Assembly: GCF_014189455.1 (NCBI RefSeq)
Contig: NZ_CP050296.1
Span: forward strand, 1-64,000
Length of the DNA stretch: 64,000 nt
Origin: Mesorhizobium huakuii
Lineage (GTDB): Bacteria > Pseudomonadota > Alphaproteobacteria > Rhizobiales > Rhizobiaceae
Direction of reading: 5' to 3'
Below, one piece after another: positions 31,275 to 39,416 of this stretch. How positions within the stretch are numbered: the stretch's first letter is position 1; each line of letters begins with the position of its first letter. A program made the position numbers and the translations under genes. The notes beneath the pieces are model-generated. The model saw only the letters and a program-made list of their open reading frames with translations. It had not been told where the DNA came from and made no database searches.

Positions 31275-33718
31275 CCAAGACCATCCCCACCAAGGCCCGC
31301 GCCGTGATCATCGGTGGCGGCGTCTCCGGCTGTTCGGTCGCCTATCATCTGGCCAAGCTCGGTTGGACCGACATTGTGCTCCTGGAACGCAAGCAGCTGA
31401 CCTCGGGCACGACATGGCATGCCGCCGGCCTGATCGGCCAGCTGCGCGGCTCGCAGAACATGACGCGGCTGGCGAAATATTCGGCCGACCTCTACGTCAA
31501 GCTGGAAGCCGAGACCGAAGTCGGCACCGGCATGCGCCAGGTCGGCTCGATCACCGTCGCGTTGACCGAGGAGCGCAAGCACGAGATCTACCGGCAGGCG
31601 TCGCTCGCCCGCGCCTTCGATGTCGATGTGCGCGAGATTTCTCCCAATGAAGTCAAAGAGATGTACCCGCATCTCAACGTGTCCGACGTCGTCGGCGCCG
31701 TCCACCTGCCGCTCGACGGCCAGTGCGATCCCGCCAACATCGCCATGGCGCTGGCCAAGGGCGCGCGTCAGCGCGGCGCCACCATCGTCGAGAATGTGAA
31801 GGTGACGAAGGTCCATACCAAAGCCGGCCGCGTCACCGGCGTGTCCTGGGCACAGGGCGAGGACCAAGGCACCATCGAAGCCGACATCGTCGTCAACTGC
31901 GCCGGCATGTGGGCGCGCGAACTCGGCGCGCAGAACGGCGTCACCATCCCGCTACACGCCTGCGAGCATTTCTATCTCGTCACCGAGCCGATCCCCGGCC
32001 TCTCCCGCCTGCCGGTGCTGCGCGTGCCGGACGAGTGCGCCTACTACAAGGAAGACGCCGGCAAGATGATGCTCGGCGCCTTCGAGCCGGTGGCCAAGCC
32101 ATGGGGCATGGACGGCATCCGCGAGGATTTCTGCTTCGACCAGTTGCCCGAGGACATGGACCATTTCGAGCCGATCCTCGAAATGGGTGTCAACCGCATG
32201 CCGATGCTGGCCACCGCCGGCATCCACACCTTCTTCAACGGCCCCGAGAGTTTTACGCCCGACGACCGCTACTATCTCGGCGAGGCGCCGGAATTGTCCG
32301 GCTACTGGATGGCGACCGGCTACAATTCGATCGGCATCGTCTCCTCCGGCGGCGCCGGCATGGCGCTGGCGCAATGGATCAACGACGGCGAAGCGCCGTT
32401 CGATCTGTGGGAAGTCGACATCCGCCGCGCCCAGCCGTTCCAGAAGAACCGCCGCTATCTCAAGGAGCGCGTCTCCGAGACGCTCGGCCTGCTCTATGCC
32501 GACCATTTCCCCTATCGCCAGATGACGACATCCCGCAACGTCCGCCGCTCGCCTTTGCATGAGCATTTGAAAGCGCGCGGCGCCGTGTTCGGCGAAGTCG
32601 CCGGCTGGGAGCGCGCCAACTGGTTCGCCCGCGAGGGTCAGGAGCGCGAATACCGTTATTCCTGGAAGCGGCAGAACTGGTTCGACAACCAGCGCGAGGA
32701 GCACCTGGCCGTCCGCAACAAGGTCGGCCTGTTCGATATGACCTCGTTCGGCAAGATCCGTGTCGAGGGCCGCGATGCCTGTGCCTTCCTGCAAAAACTG
32801 TGCGCCAATGACATGGACGTGGCGCCGGGCAAGATCGTCTACACGCAAATGCTCAACCAGCGCGGCGGCATCGAAAGCGATCTCACCGTCTCGCGCCTGT
32901 CGGATACGGCCTACTTCCTCGTCGTGCCGGGTGCCACGCTGCAGCGCGACCTCGCCTGGCTGCGGCGGCATGTCGGCGAGGCGTTCGTCGTCATCACCGA
33001 TGTGACTGTGGCTGAAAGCGTGCTCTGCCTGATGGGCCCGGATGCGCGAAAGCTGATACAAAAAGTCAGCCCCAACGACTTCTCCAATGAGAACAACCCA
33101 TTCGGCACCTTCCAGGAGATCGAGATCGGAATGGGGCTGGCCCGCGCCCACCGCGTCACCTATGTCGGCGAACTCGGCTGGGAGCTCTATGTCTCGACCG
33201 ACCAGGCTGCCCATGTCTTCGAGGCGATCGACGAGGCCGGCACCGATGTCGGCCTGAAACTCTGCGGCCTGCACACGCTGGATTCCTGCCGCATCGAAAA
33301 GGCTTTCCGCCATTTCGGACACGACATCACCGACGAGGATAACGTGCTGGAAGCCGGCCTTGGCTTCGCGGTGAAGACAGCCAAGGGCGATTTTCTCGGC
33401 CGCGATGCGGTCTTGAAGAAGAAGGACGCCGGGTTGAACCGCCGGCTGGTGCAGTTCCGGCTGAAAGACCCGCAGCCCCTGCTCTTCCACAATGAAGCGA
33501 TCCTGCGCGACGGCAAGATCATCGGCCCGATCACCTCAGGCAATTACGGCCACCATCTCGGCGGTGCCATCGGGCTGGGCTATGTGCCCTGCCAGGGTGA
33601 GAGCGAGGCGGATGTGCTGGCTTCGTCCTACGAGATCGAAATCGCCGGCGAGCGGTTTGCGGCGGAGGCATCGCTGAAGCCGATGTATGATCCGAAGGCG
33701 GAAAGGGTGAAGATGTAG
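31271..33718 (+). CDS. Dimethylglycine/sarcosine dehydrogenase-like FAD-GcvT protein (copy 2)
   Basis: This 815-residue paralogue of the protein at 26745 has the same order of domains: FAD domain (AVIIGGGVSGCSVAYHLAK, residues 11-29; GTTWHAAG with His50), FAO_M region with AGIHTFFNGPESFTPD, and GcvT domain from about residue 430 (YVGELGWELYVS, SGNYGHHLGGAIGLGYVP). This set of motifs is closer to classical dimethylglycine dehydrogenase than copy 1. It ends the four-gene operon begun by copy 1. The window also holds sarcosine oxidase, so demethylation could proceed from dimethylglycine to glycine with all methyl groups captured on folate. An intergenic palindromic repeat begins three bases after its stop and may serve as the transcript end. 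Confidence 0.9.
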   Translation: MTKTIPTKARAVIIGGGVSGCSVAYHLAKLGWTDIVLLERKQLTSGTTWHAAGLIGQLRGSQNMTRLAKYSADLYVKLEAETEVGTGMRQVGSITVALTEERKHEIYRQASLARAFDVDVREISPNEVKEMYPHLNVSDVVGAVHLPLDGQCDPANIAMALAKGARQRGATIVENVKVTKVHTKAGRVTGVSWAQGEDQGTIEADIVVNCAGMWARELGAQNGVTIPLHACEHFYLVTEPIPGLSRLPVLRVPDECAYYKEDAGKMMLGAFEPVAKPWGMDGIREDFCFDQLPEDMDHFEPILEMGVNRMPMLATAGIHTFFNGPESFTPDDRYYLGEAPELSGYWMATGYNSIGIVSSGGAGMALAQWINDGEAPFDLWEVDIRRAQPFQKNRRYLKERVSETLGLLYADHFPYRQMTTSRNVRRSPLHEHLKARGAVFGEVAGWERANWFAREGQEREYRYSWKRQNWFDNQREEHLAVRNKVGLFDMTSFGKIRVEGRDACAFLQKLCANDMDVAPGKIVYTQMLNQRGGIESDLTVSRLSDTAYFLVVPGATLQRDLAWLRRHVGEAFVVITDVTVAESVLCLMGPDARKLIQKVSPNDFSNENNPFGTFQEIEIGMGLARAHRVTYVGELGWELYVSTDQAAHVFEAIDEAGTDVGLKLCGLHTLDSCRIEKAFRHFGHDITDEDNVLEAGLGFAVKTAKGDFLGRDAVLKKKDAGLNRRLVQFRLKDPQPLLFHNEAILRDGKIIGPITSGNYGHHLGGAIGLGYVPCQGESEADVLASSYEIEIAGERFAAEASLKPMYDPKAERVKM

Positions 33719-33720
33719 CT

Positions 33721-33783
33721 CCCTCTTCCTTCTCCCCTTGTGGGAGAAGGTGGATCGGCGCGCAGCGCCGAGACGGATGAGGG
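33721..33783. repeat. Intergenic palindromic repeat element (two hairpins)
   Basis: Nested inverted repeats are visible: outer arms CCCTC/GAGGG (33721-33725 and 33779-33783), a perfect eight-base stem CTTCTCCC/GGGAGAAG (33729-33736 and 33742-33749), and a seven-base stem TCGGCGC/GCGCCGA (33755-33761 and 33765-33771). The spacer GGTGGATCGGCG...GCCGAGACGGA is shared with the element at 44521, so this is one member of a dispersed family. It lies between convergent genes. Confidence 0.8.
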
Positions 33784-33864
33784 GTGCGCGACGAAGCGCG
33801 ACTTGAAAAGATTGAAGGATCTCAAGCACTTACTCCAACAAGACAGAGATCCTTCGCGCATCCC

Positions 33865-34452
33865 TCAAAACCTTGCCAGCTTCGTCCGCACCTTTGCCAG
33901 AAACGCCGCCCGCGTTGCCGGCGTCGAGGCATCCATCAAATAATGCGCCAGGAAGAACGTCTTGCAGCGTCTCGCGCACAGGGCTCGCATGCCGCGCAGC
34001 AAGGTCTTGCGTCCGGGCTGGCCGACGACGACGCTCCACCAGGTCGGCGCGCCGCAGGTGGTGATGACGCCGACCTTGCTGACATGCGTCATCAGCGATT
34101 TGATCCGCCCCTTGCCCGCCGGCAGCTTGAAGGCGACGTCCGTCGCCCACACGCGGTCGAGCCAGCCCTTCAGCATCGCCGGCAGCCCGTACCACCAGGT
34201 CGGATAGACGAACAGTATCGCTTCGGCCCAGTTGAGCAGTTCGAAATGCGGCTTCAGCGCCGGATCCTGCGGCGCCTGGTTGTTATAGCTGCGCCGTTCC
34301 TCGCAGCCCATCACCGGATCGAATTTCTCGGCATAGAGGTCGAGCAACCGCACCTCCCAGCCCCTTGCCTTCAGCACGTCCACTGCGGTGTCGCGAATCG
34401 ACGCACAGAAGCTCTCGGGCACCGGATGGCAATAGACCACGAGGACCCGCAT
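33865..34452 (-). CDS. NAD(P)H-dependent quinone oxidoreductase, flavodoxin-like fold (copy A)
   Basis: This 195-residue protein has the flavodoxin-2 (NQO1/KefF/MdaB) fold. The N-terminal MRVLVVYCHPVPESFCASI binds FMN/FAD phosphate, YPTWWYGLPAMLKGWLDRV (about 83-101) is the hallmark segment, and GVITTCGAPTWW follows. It reduces quinones by two electrons. The neighbouring gene is a tandem paralogue, with the stop and start sharing one base (TGATG). It closes an operon that starts with the ABC importer at 40421, so it may recycle electrons or protect against quinones formed by the FAD oxidase of the same operon. The specific role is unknown. Confidence 0.85.
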   Translation of the reverse strand: MRVLVVYCHPVPESFCASIRDTAVDVLKARGWEVRLLDLYAEKFDPVMGCEERRSYNNQAPQDPALKPHFELLNWAEAILFVYPTWWYGLPAMLKGWLDRVWATDVAFKLPAGKGRIKSLMTHVSKVGVITTCGAPTWWSVVVGQPGRKTLLRGMRALCARRCKTFFLAHYLMDASTPATRAAFLAKVRTKLARF

Positions 34453-35033
34453 CAGAATGCATCCATGCTCGCGGCAACCTTCGCCATGAAGGACTTCCGT
34501 GTTTGGTCGGTCGACAGGTTCATCGCGTAGTGCGCGAGGTAGGTCACCGGCGCGCCCGGCTTTACGGTGGCGCGCAGCATGCGCTTGATCAGCCTGCGCG
34601 GCGGATCAGCCATCACAATGGCGCGGAACCGGCTGCCGCCATAGGTGGTGACGGCCGCGACCTTCCTGATGTTGTGCAGCGACGGCTGCACCTTGCCGTC
34701 GACCAGCCTGAACGACACGCCGGGCAGGAAGACACGGTCGAAGAAGCCTTTCAGGATCGCGGGAAAGCCGTAATTCCAGACCGGATAGGAAAGCACCAGC
34801 GCTTCGGCGCGCAACAGGCGCTCGACATAGGGCGCCGCCGGATCCGCGGAGCCGCGCGGGTTGTGATAGTCCAGCCTCTCCTTGCGCATCAGCCGTGGGT
34901 CAAAATCCTCGGCGTAGAGGTCGCAGTCATCGACCGCGTGGCCGGCCGCCGTCAGCCGCTCGACGATCAGCCGGTGCAGGCCGGCATTGAAGCTGGTCTC
35001 GACCGGGTGGGCGTAGAGGACGAGGATGTTCAT
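34452..35033 (-). CDS. NAD(P)H-dependent quinone oxidoreductase, flavodoxin-like fold (copy B)
   Basis: This 193-residue tandem paralogue of the next gene has MNILVLYAHPVETSFNAGL at the N-terminus, YPVWNYGFPAILKGFFDRVF as the flavin-binding segment and AVTTYGGSRFR as the following loop. The two copies share layout but differ widely in sequence, which argues for old duplication and separate substrates, or a heterodimer. Start and stop overlap both neighbours by one base (TGATG on each side), so it is translated within the operon. The redox partner is presumably the FAD-binding oxidase upstream, but nothing in the sequence proves it. Confidence 0.85.
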   Translation of the reverse strand: MNILVLYAHPVETSFNAGLHRLIVERLTAAGHAVDDCDLYAEDFDPRLMRKERLDYHNPRGSADPAAPYVERLLRAEALVLSYPVWNYGFPAILKGFFDRVFLPGVSFRLVDGKVQPSLHNIRKVAAVTTYGGSRFRAIVMADPPRRLIKRMLRATVKPGAPVTYLAHYAMNLSTDQTRKSFMAKVAASMDAF

Positions 35034-36439
35034 CAGCCTGCCTTTTGCAGCCCCTTGAACAGGAATGTTCGCCCCGACCGGTAGTCGTAGTCCGGATTTT
35101 CCCAGGCGATCATCTTGCCGGGGTTGAGCAGCCCTTGCGGATCTGTCTCTCGCTTGAAGGCGAGTTGCACGGCATCGGTCTGCTTCATGCCGCCCTCTTC
35201 CAGCGTGTAGCGGTGCGGGTTGAAGATCGGGCAGCCATTTTCCTCGTGCAGGCGCACGATCTCGTCGAGCCGCGCCTCGGTGGTGAACTTCACCAGCGGC
35301 AGGCCGAAACAGGTGATGTTGCCGTCCAGCCGGACGAATTCGAGATGCGAGAACACCTCGCCCGGAAACATCGCGTCCATCTTCTCGACCAGCGCCAGCT
35401 GGTTGGGAAAGGGATAGAGCGATTGCAGATAGGTGATGGCGGGATCGACGCGCAGCGCTCTCAGCGTGGTGTGGTTCCAGGCCAGCTCATAGGCCGGCGG
35501 CAGGCCCTTTTTCTCCCCTGGCGTCGCGGTCGAGGCATTGAAGATCACCTCGCCGCCCGCACGCCGGGTGAAGGCGAGGAAAGCATCAAGCCCATGCTGC
35601 GCCACCATGACGACGCAGATGCTTTGCCCTTCCCTGAAAAATTTCTTGTGGCGCTTGAAATAAAGCTGCGGCACCGGTGCGGCGATCGGCGTGATCAGCT
35701 TGGTCAGGATGCCGTCCTGGCACGCCAGCGCATTGCCGTAGCGCGCCGCGTCGATGAAGGCATCGAAGCCGACAATGACGTCGACCCACTCATAGGCCGC
35801 GGTCAGCGGCATCTCGACTTCGGTGATGATGCCATTGGTACCATAGGCGTGGGTGACCTTGTGCAAATCCTCACCGGTGAGTTCGAGCACTTTCGGCTCG
35901 GCCTCCATCGTCACCACGCGCAGGCGCAGCACATTGCCGAAATCGCGCAACCCGCCGAAATTGATCGAGCCGACGCCGCCCGAACCACCGGCGATGAAGC
36001 CGCCGATCGAGGCGGTGTTGTAGGTCGAGGGCGAGAGCCTGAGTTCCTGCCCGGAATGCGCGCGTGTTGCCTTGTCGATATCGGCCAGCACCGCGCCCGG
36101 CCCGGTCACCACGCGCCCCGGCGCGATCGACTTGATCTCGTTCATCTCGGCCAGATTGAGCACGACGCCGCCCGACAGCGGCATCGCCTGGCCGTAATTG
36201 CCGGTACCGCTGCCGCGCGGCGTCACCGGCACGCCATGCCGGTGACAGGCGGCCAGCACGCGAATCAGTTCGGCCTCGGTCTTCGGCGTCACGATCAGAT
36301 CGCCGGTGACATGGTCGAGCTGCTGTTTCAGCACCGGGCTGTACCAGTAGAAGTCGCGGCTCTTCTGCTGGACGATGGCCGGATTGTCGTCGAGCTTTAT
36401 CCCGTCGAGATCGCGTTTGAGCGCCGAAACGTCCATCAT
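35033..36439 (-). CDS. FAD-binding PCMH-type oxidase (glycolate oxidase GlcD-like)
   Basis: This 468-residue flavoprotein has a PCMH-type FAD domain (VTPRGSGTGNYGQAMPLSGGVVL, about 73-95; STYNTASIGGFIAGGSGGVGSI, about 133-154) and a C-terminal FAD-oxidase domain ending LLNPGKMIAW. The family oxidises hydroxy acids and many other alcohols or amines. The chosen ATG at 36439 overlaps the stop of the deaminase-like gene (ATGA); a second ATG follows immediately. The long upstream extension to 36658 lies within that gene and is not homologous. Its place after an amidohydrolase in an import/degradation operon suggests it oxidises the ring-opened or deaminated product. The substrate is unknown. Confidence 0.83.
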   Translation of the reverse strand: MMDVSALKRDLDGIKLDDNPAIVQQKSRDFYWYSPVLKQQLDHVTGDLIVTPKTEAELIRVLAACHRHGVPVTPRGSGTGNYGQAMPLSGGVVLNLAEMNEIKSIAPGRVVTGPGAVLADIDKATRAHSGQELRLSPSTYNTASIGGFIAGGSGGVGSINFGGLRDFGNVLRLRVVTMEAEPKVLELTGEDLHKVTHAYGTNGIITEVEMPLTAAYEWVDVIVGFDAFIDAARYGNALACQDGILTKLITPIAAPVPQLYFKRHKKFFREGQSICVVMVAQHGLDAFLAFTRRAGGEVIFNASTATPGEKKGLPPAYELAWNHTTLRALRVDPAITYLQSLYPFPNQLALVEKMDAMFPGEVFSHLEFVRLDGNITCFGLPLVKFTTEARLDEIVRLHEENGCPIFNPHRYTLEEGGMKQTDAVQLAFKRETDPQGLLNPGKMIAWENPDYDYRSGRTFLFKGLQKAG

Positions 36440-37737
36440 TCCACCATCAATCCGTCGAGTTCGGCATAGTCGGGCAATTGCCGGTCGATCGCGCGGCCGG
36501 CGCGCACGACGATGCGATCCGATTCGGGCCGCGACAGCAATTCGGTCCAGCTTCGACCTTTGAACAGAATGAAGTCGGCATCGCCGCCGGCGGCAAGCGT
36601 GCCGAAACCATCGAGCCGCATCACCTTGGCTGGCGTCGCGGTGACCGCTTGCGGCCAATCGGCGACCGGATGATCGAAATGCAGGATGCGCGTCGCCATG
36701 CGATAGACCTCCAGCATGTCGAGATCGCCATAGGCATAGAAGGGATCACGCGTATTGTCGGACGCGACGGCGACCGGAATGCCCCTCGCCTTCATCTCAT
36801 GCAGCAGCGTCACGCCGCGCCAGCGTGGCGTGGTCTGGTCCCCGCGCCGGTCCTGCAGGTAGAGATTGCACATCGGCAGCGACACGACCGCCAGCCCGGC
36901 CTTCGCCACCTTGTCGAGTGTGTCCAGCACCTCGAGGTCGGGTTGCCGCGCCAGCGAGCAGCAATGGCCGACCAATATCTTGCCCTCGAAGCCATTCCAG
37001 AGTGCCGCCTCGGCGATCTTCTTCAGCGAGATGGCAGCAATGTCGTCGGTCTCGTCGGCATGGAAATCGAGGTCGAGGCCATGCTTGATCGCTTGCGCGA
37101 AGACATGGTCGAGCAGCTCTTCCAGGTCCGGCACCATATAGGTGACGACGCCGAGCACGCCCTTGGCGGCAGCCACCCGTTTCGCCAGCCTGTCGAACCA
37201 TTTTCTGTCGCGCACGCCCTCGATGCCGAGCAGGCAGGCGCCCTGCAATTCGATGCGACCGCGCCAGGTCTCGCGCATCGTTTCGAACACCGGCCAGGAG
37301 ATTTCCTCTTGCGGCGCCACGCTGTCGAGATGGGTGCGCAGCGCCCTGGTGCCATGCGCGTGGGCCGAGCGCAGCGAGAAATCCATGCGCTTGGCCAGGT
37401 CCTCGGCGCTCCAGCGCGCGACGCGGTCGGCGCCGGCGGCGTTGAGCGCGCCCATGAAGGTGCCATCGGGATTCGGTTTTCTCGGCCAGATATGGCCCTT
37501 GTCGATATGCGTGTGACAATCGACGAAGCAGGGCAGCACGATGCGGCCGGCAAGGTCGACGGCGCCGGGTTGCATCGCGGCATGATCACTTACCGCGATA
37601 GTGGAGATCTTGCCGTCGGCGACGGCAAGATCGGCCAGCGCAAAGCCATCCCCGTCATAGGCCGCAACGAGCCCTGGCGTCAGCGACGCATGAAGCCGGG
37701 CATTGGCGAGCCGGTATGAAGCAGAGTTCGGTATCAA
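36436..37737 (-). CDS. Cytosine-deaminase-like amidohydrolase
   Basis: This 433-residue metal-dependent amidohydrolase is of the CodA subgroup. Metal and catalytic residues are in place: CHTHIDKGHIWP (His-x-His), DFHADETDD, GHCCSL and SDNTRDPFYAYGD with the metal-binding Asp. This group deaminates cytosine, isocytosine, creatinine and related heterocycles. It lies four bases after the ABC permease and overlaps the FAD oxidase start, so it almost surely acts on the compound imported by the transporter. Creatinine, a pyrimidine or a degraded thiamine pyrimidine are candidates; sequence alone does not choose between them. The neighbouring creatininase-family and Rid-family genes on the other strand favour a creatinine-like N-heterocycle. 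Confidence 0.83.
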   Translation of the reverse strand: MIPNSASYRLANARLHASLTPGLVAAYDGDGFALADLAVADGKISTIAVSDHAAMQPGAVDLAGRIVLPCFVDCHTHIDKGHIWPRKPNPDGTFMGALNAAGADRVARWSAEDLAKRMDFSLRSAHAHGTRALRTHLDSVAPQEEISWPVFETMRETWRGRIELQGACLLGIEGVRDRKWFDRLAKRVAAAKGVLGVVTYMVPDLEELLDHVFAQAIKHGLDLDFHADETDDIAAISLKKIAEAALWNGFEGKILVGHCCSLARQPDLEVLDTLDKVAKAGLAVVSLPMCNLYLQDRRGDQTTPRWRGVTLLHEMKARGIPVAVASDNTRDPFYAYGDLDMLEVYRMATRILHFDHPVADWPQAVTATPAKVMRLDGFGTLAAGGDADFILFKGRSWTELLSRPESDRIVVRAGRAIDRQLPDYAELDGLMVE

Positions 37738-37741
37738 GGCC

Positions 37742-38593
37742 CTACCGCTCCTGCTTCAGTGCGCTCTCGTGCCAGCGCCGCAGAATGAGATGCGAGATCA
37801 GCGACAGCACGAGGAAGATCAGGATGCCGGTCAGCGAGATGAGGAACAGCGCCGCGAACAGCCTTGGCGCGTTGAGCCGGTAGCCGGCCTCGATGATGCG
37901 CGAGGCGAGCCCCGACGACTGGCCGGTGGTGCCGGCGACGAACTCGGCCACCACGGCGCCGATCAGCGACAGGCCGCCGGCGATCTTCAACCCGCCGAGG
38001 AAATACGGCATCGCCGCCGGCAGGCGGAGATAGCGCAGCTGCTGCCAGCGCGTCGCGCCGTTGAGCTTGAACAGGTCGCGCAGATTGCGGTCGACGGAGT
38101 TCAGGCCGAGCGTGGTGTTGGACAGGATCGGGAAGAAAGCGACGATCCAGGCGCAGAGCAGAAGCTTGGTGGTCTGGTTGTTCACATAGATGTTGATCAG
38201 CGGAAAGATCGCCACGATCGGCGTCACCTGCAGCACGATGGCGAACGGGAAGAACGACATCTCGACCCATTTCGATTGCGCGAACAGCACCGACAGGCCG
38301 ACGCCGCCGATGACGGCCAAAGCCAGGCTGAGGAAGGTGATGCGCAAGGTGACCAGCAGCGAGGAGAACAAAAGGCCGGCATCGTTGTAGAGCGTCTGCA
38401 GCACCACGCCCGGGCGCGGCAGGATGTATTGCGGGATCTCGTTCCAGACACAGATGCGGTCCCACAGGCAGATCGCCAGGATCATAATCGCCAGCGGCAG
38501 AACCCAGCGGCCGATGCGCTCGAACCGCTCCTGGCGCACACGCCGTGCTTCCTCGGGGTCGAGCTTGAGCACCCTATCGTCAATGGCCGTCAT
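37742..38593 (-). CDS. ABC transporter permease (SsuC/TauC/ThiX type)
   Basis: This is a 283-residue inner-membrane permease with six hydrophobic segments, of the NitT/TauT family. The EAA-loop region that contacts the ATPase is visible around FKLNGATRWQQLRYLRLPAAMPYF. The ATG at 38593 (MTAIDDRV) overlaps the 3' end of the ATPase gene by 14 bases; the longer frame to 38848 is inside that gene. With the ATPase and the NMT1-like binding protein it completes a three-part importer. The substrate follows from neighbours: a small heterocycle or amide degraded by the downstream amidohydrolase. Confidence 0.9.
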   Translation of the reverse strand: MTAIDDRVLKLDPEEARRVRQERFERIGRWVLPLAIMILAICLWDRICVWNEIPQYILPRPGVVLQTLYNDAGLLFSSLLVTLRITFLSLALAVIGGVGLSVLFAQSKWVEMSFFPFAIVLQVTPIVAIFPLINIYVNNQTTKLLLCAWIVAFFPILSNTTLGLNSVDRNLRDLFKLNGATRWQQLRYLRLPAAMPYFLGGLKIAGGLSLIGAVVAEFVAGTTGQSSGLASRIIEAGYRLNAPRLFAALFLISLTGILIFLVLSLISHLILRRWHESALKQER

Positions 38594-39404
38594 GATGCGC
38601 GCCCGCGGTTGAGTTGATGGCATTGACCAGCACGTCGGAAGCCTGACGGCAAAGGGCTGCATAGTCGGGCGAGGTGCGAAACACCTCGTCGCGCGGATAG
38701 GAGGCCTCGATGGCGAGTTCGTCGAACACCCTGCCCGGCCGCGCCGCCATGACCACGACGCGGTTCGAAAGAAACACGCTTTCAAACACGCTGTGGGTGA
38801 CGAAGACGACGGTGAAGCGTTCGTCCTGCCACAGCTCCAGCAGGTCATTGTTGAGCTTGAAGCGAGTGATCTCGTCCAGTGCCGCGAACGGCTCGTCCAT
38901 CAACAGCACGCGCGGCTTGGTCACCATGGCACGCGCGATCGACACCCGCATCTTCATGCCGCCGGACAATTCGCGCGGCACGGCGTCCTCGAAGCCGGTC
39001 AGATGAACCCGCGCCAGCATCTCAGTGATCGCCGGCGCAGCCTTGGCGCGGGAAATGCCTTTCAGCCTGAGCGGCAGCCAGACATTGTCGAAGACGCTGG
39101 CCCAAGGCAGCAGCGTCGGCTCCTGGAAGACGAAGCCGATATTGGCGCGGTCGAGCGAGCCGCCGCCGCGCCAGTCGAGCACGCCGGAGGTCGGCGTCGA
39201 CAGGCCGGCAATCAGCCGCAGCGCCGTCGACTTGCCGCAGCCGGACGGCCCGAGCAGGCTGAGGAAATCGCCTTCCCGGATCGTCAGGTCGACATTGCTC
39301 AACGCCGTCACGCCGTTGGAAAACACCTTGCCGACGCCGCGCAGCGCCAGCAAGGTCGGAGCGACGTCCGATGCCGGCGCTCGCGCCACTTTTTCCCCTA
39401 TCAT
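38580..39404 (-). CDS. ABC transporter ATP-binding protein (SsuB/TauB/ThiZ type)
   Basis: This 274-residue ATPase has Walker A GPSGCGKST (about residues 55-63), the Q-loop at FVFQEPTLLPW, the signature LSGGMKMRVSIARA, Walker B LLMDEPFAALDE and the switch histidine in VFVTHSVFES. It energises the NitT/TauT-family importer formed with the permease and the binding protein. The gene starts twelve bases after the binding protein stop. It is cytoplasmic and membrane-attached. Nothing here is unusual; specificity resides in the binding protein. Confidence 0.93.
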   Translation of the reverse strand: MIGEKVARAPASDVAPTLLALRGVGKVFSNGVTALSNVDLTIREGDFLSLLGPSGCGKSTALRLIAGLSTPTSGVLDWRGGGSLDRANIGFVFQEPTLLPWASVFDNVWLPLRLKGISRAKAAPAITEMLARVHLTGFEDAVPRELSGGMKMRVSIARAMVTKPRVLLMDEPFAALDEITRFKLNNDLLELWQDERFTVVFVTHSVFESVFLSNRVVVMAARPGRVFDELAIEASYPRDEVFRTSPDYAALCRQASDVLVNAINSTAGAHHDGH

Positions 39405-39416
39405 GCCCAGGCTGGC

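Noticed and set aside
31952..33490. A 512-codon minus-strand ORF inside the second dimethylglycine-dehydrogenase gene
   Set aside because: Antisense to a complete, motif-rich protein; composition typical of a codon-bias shadow.
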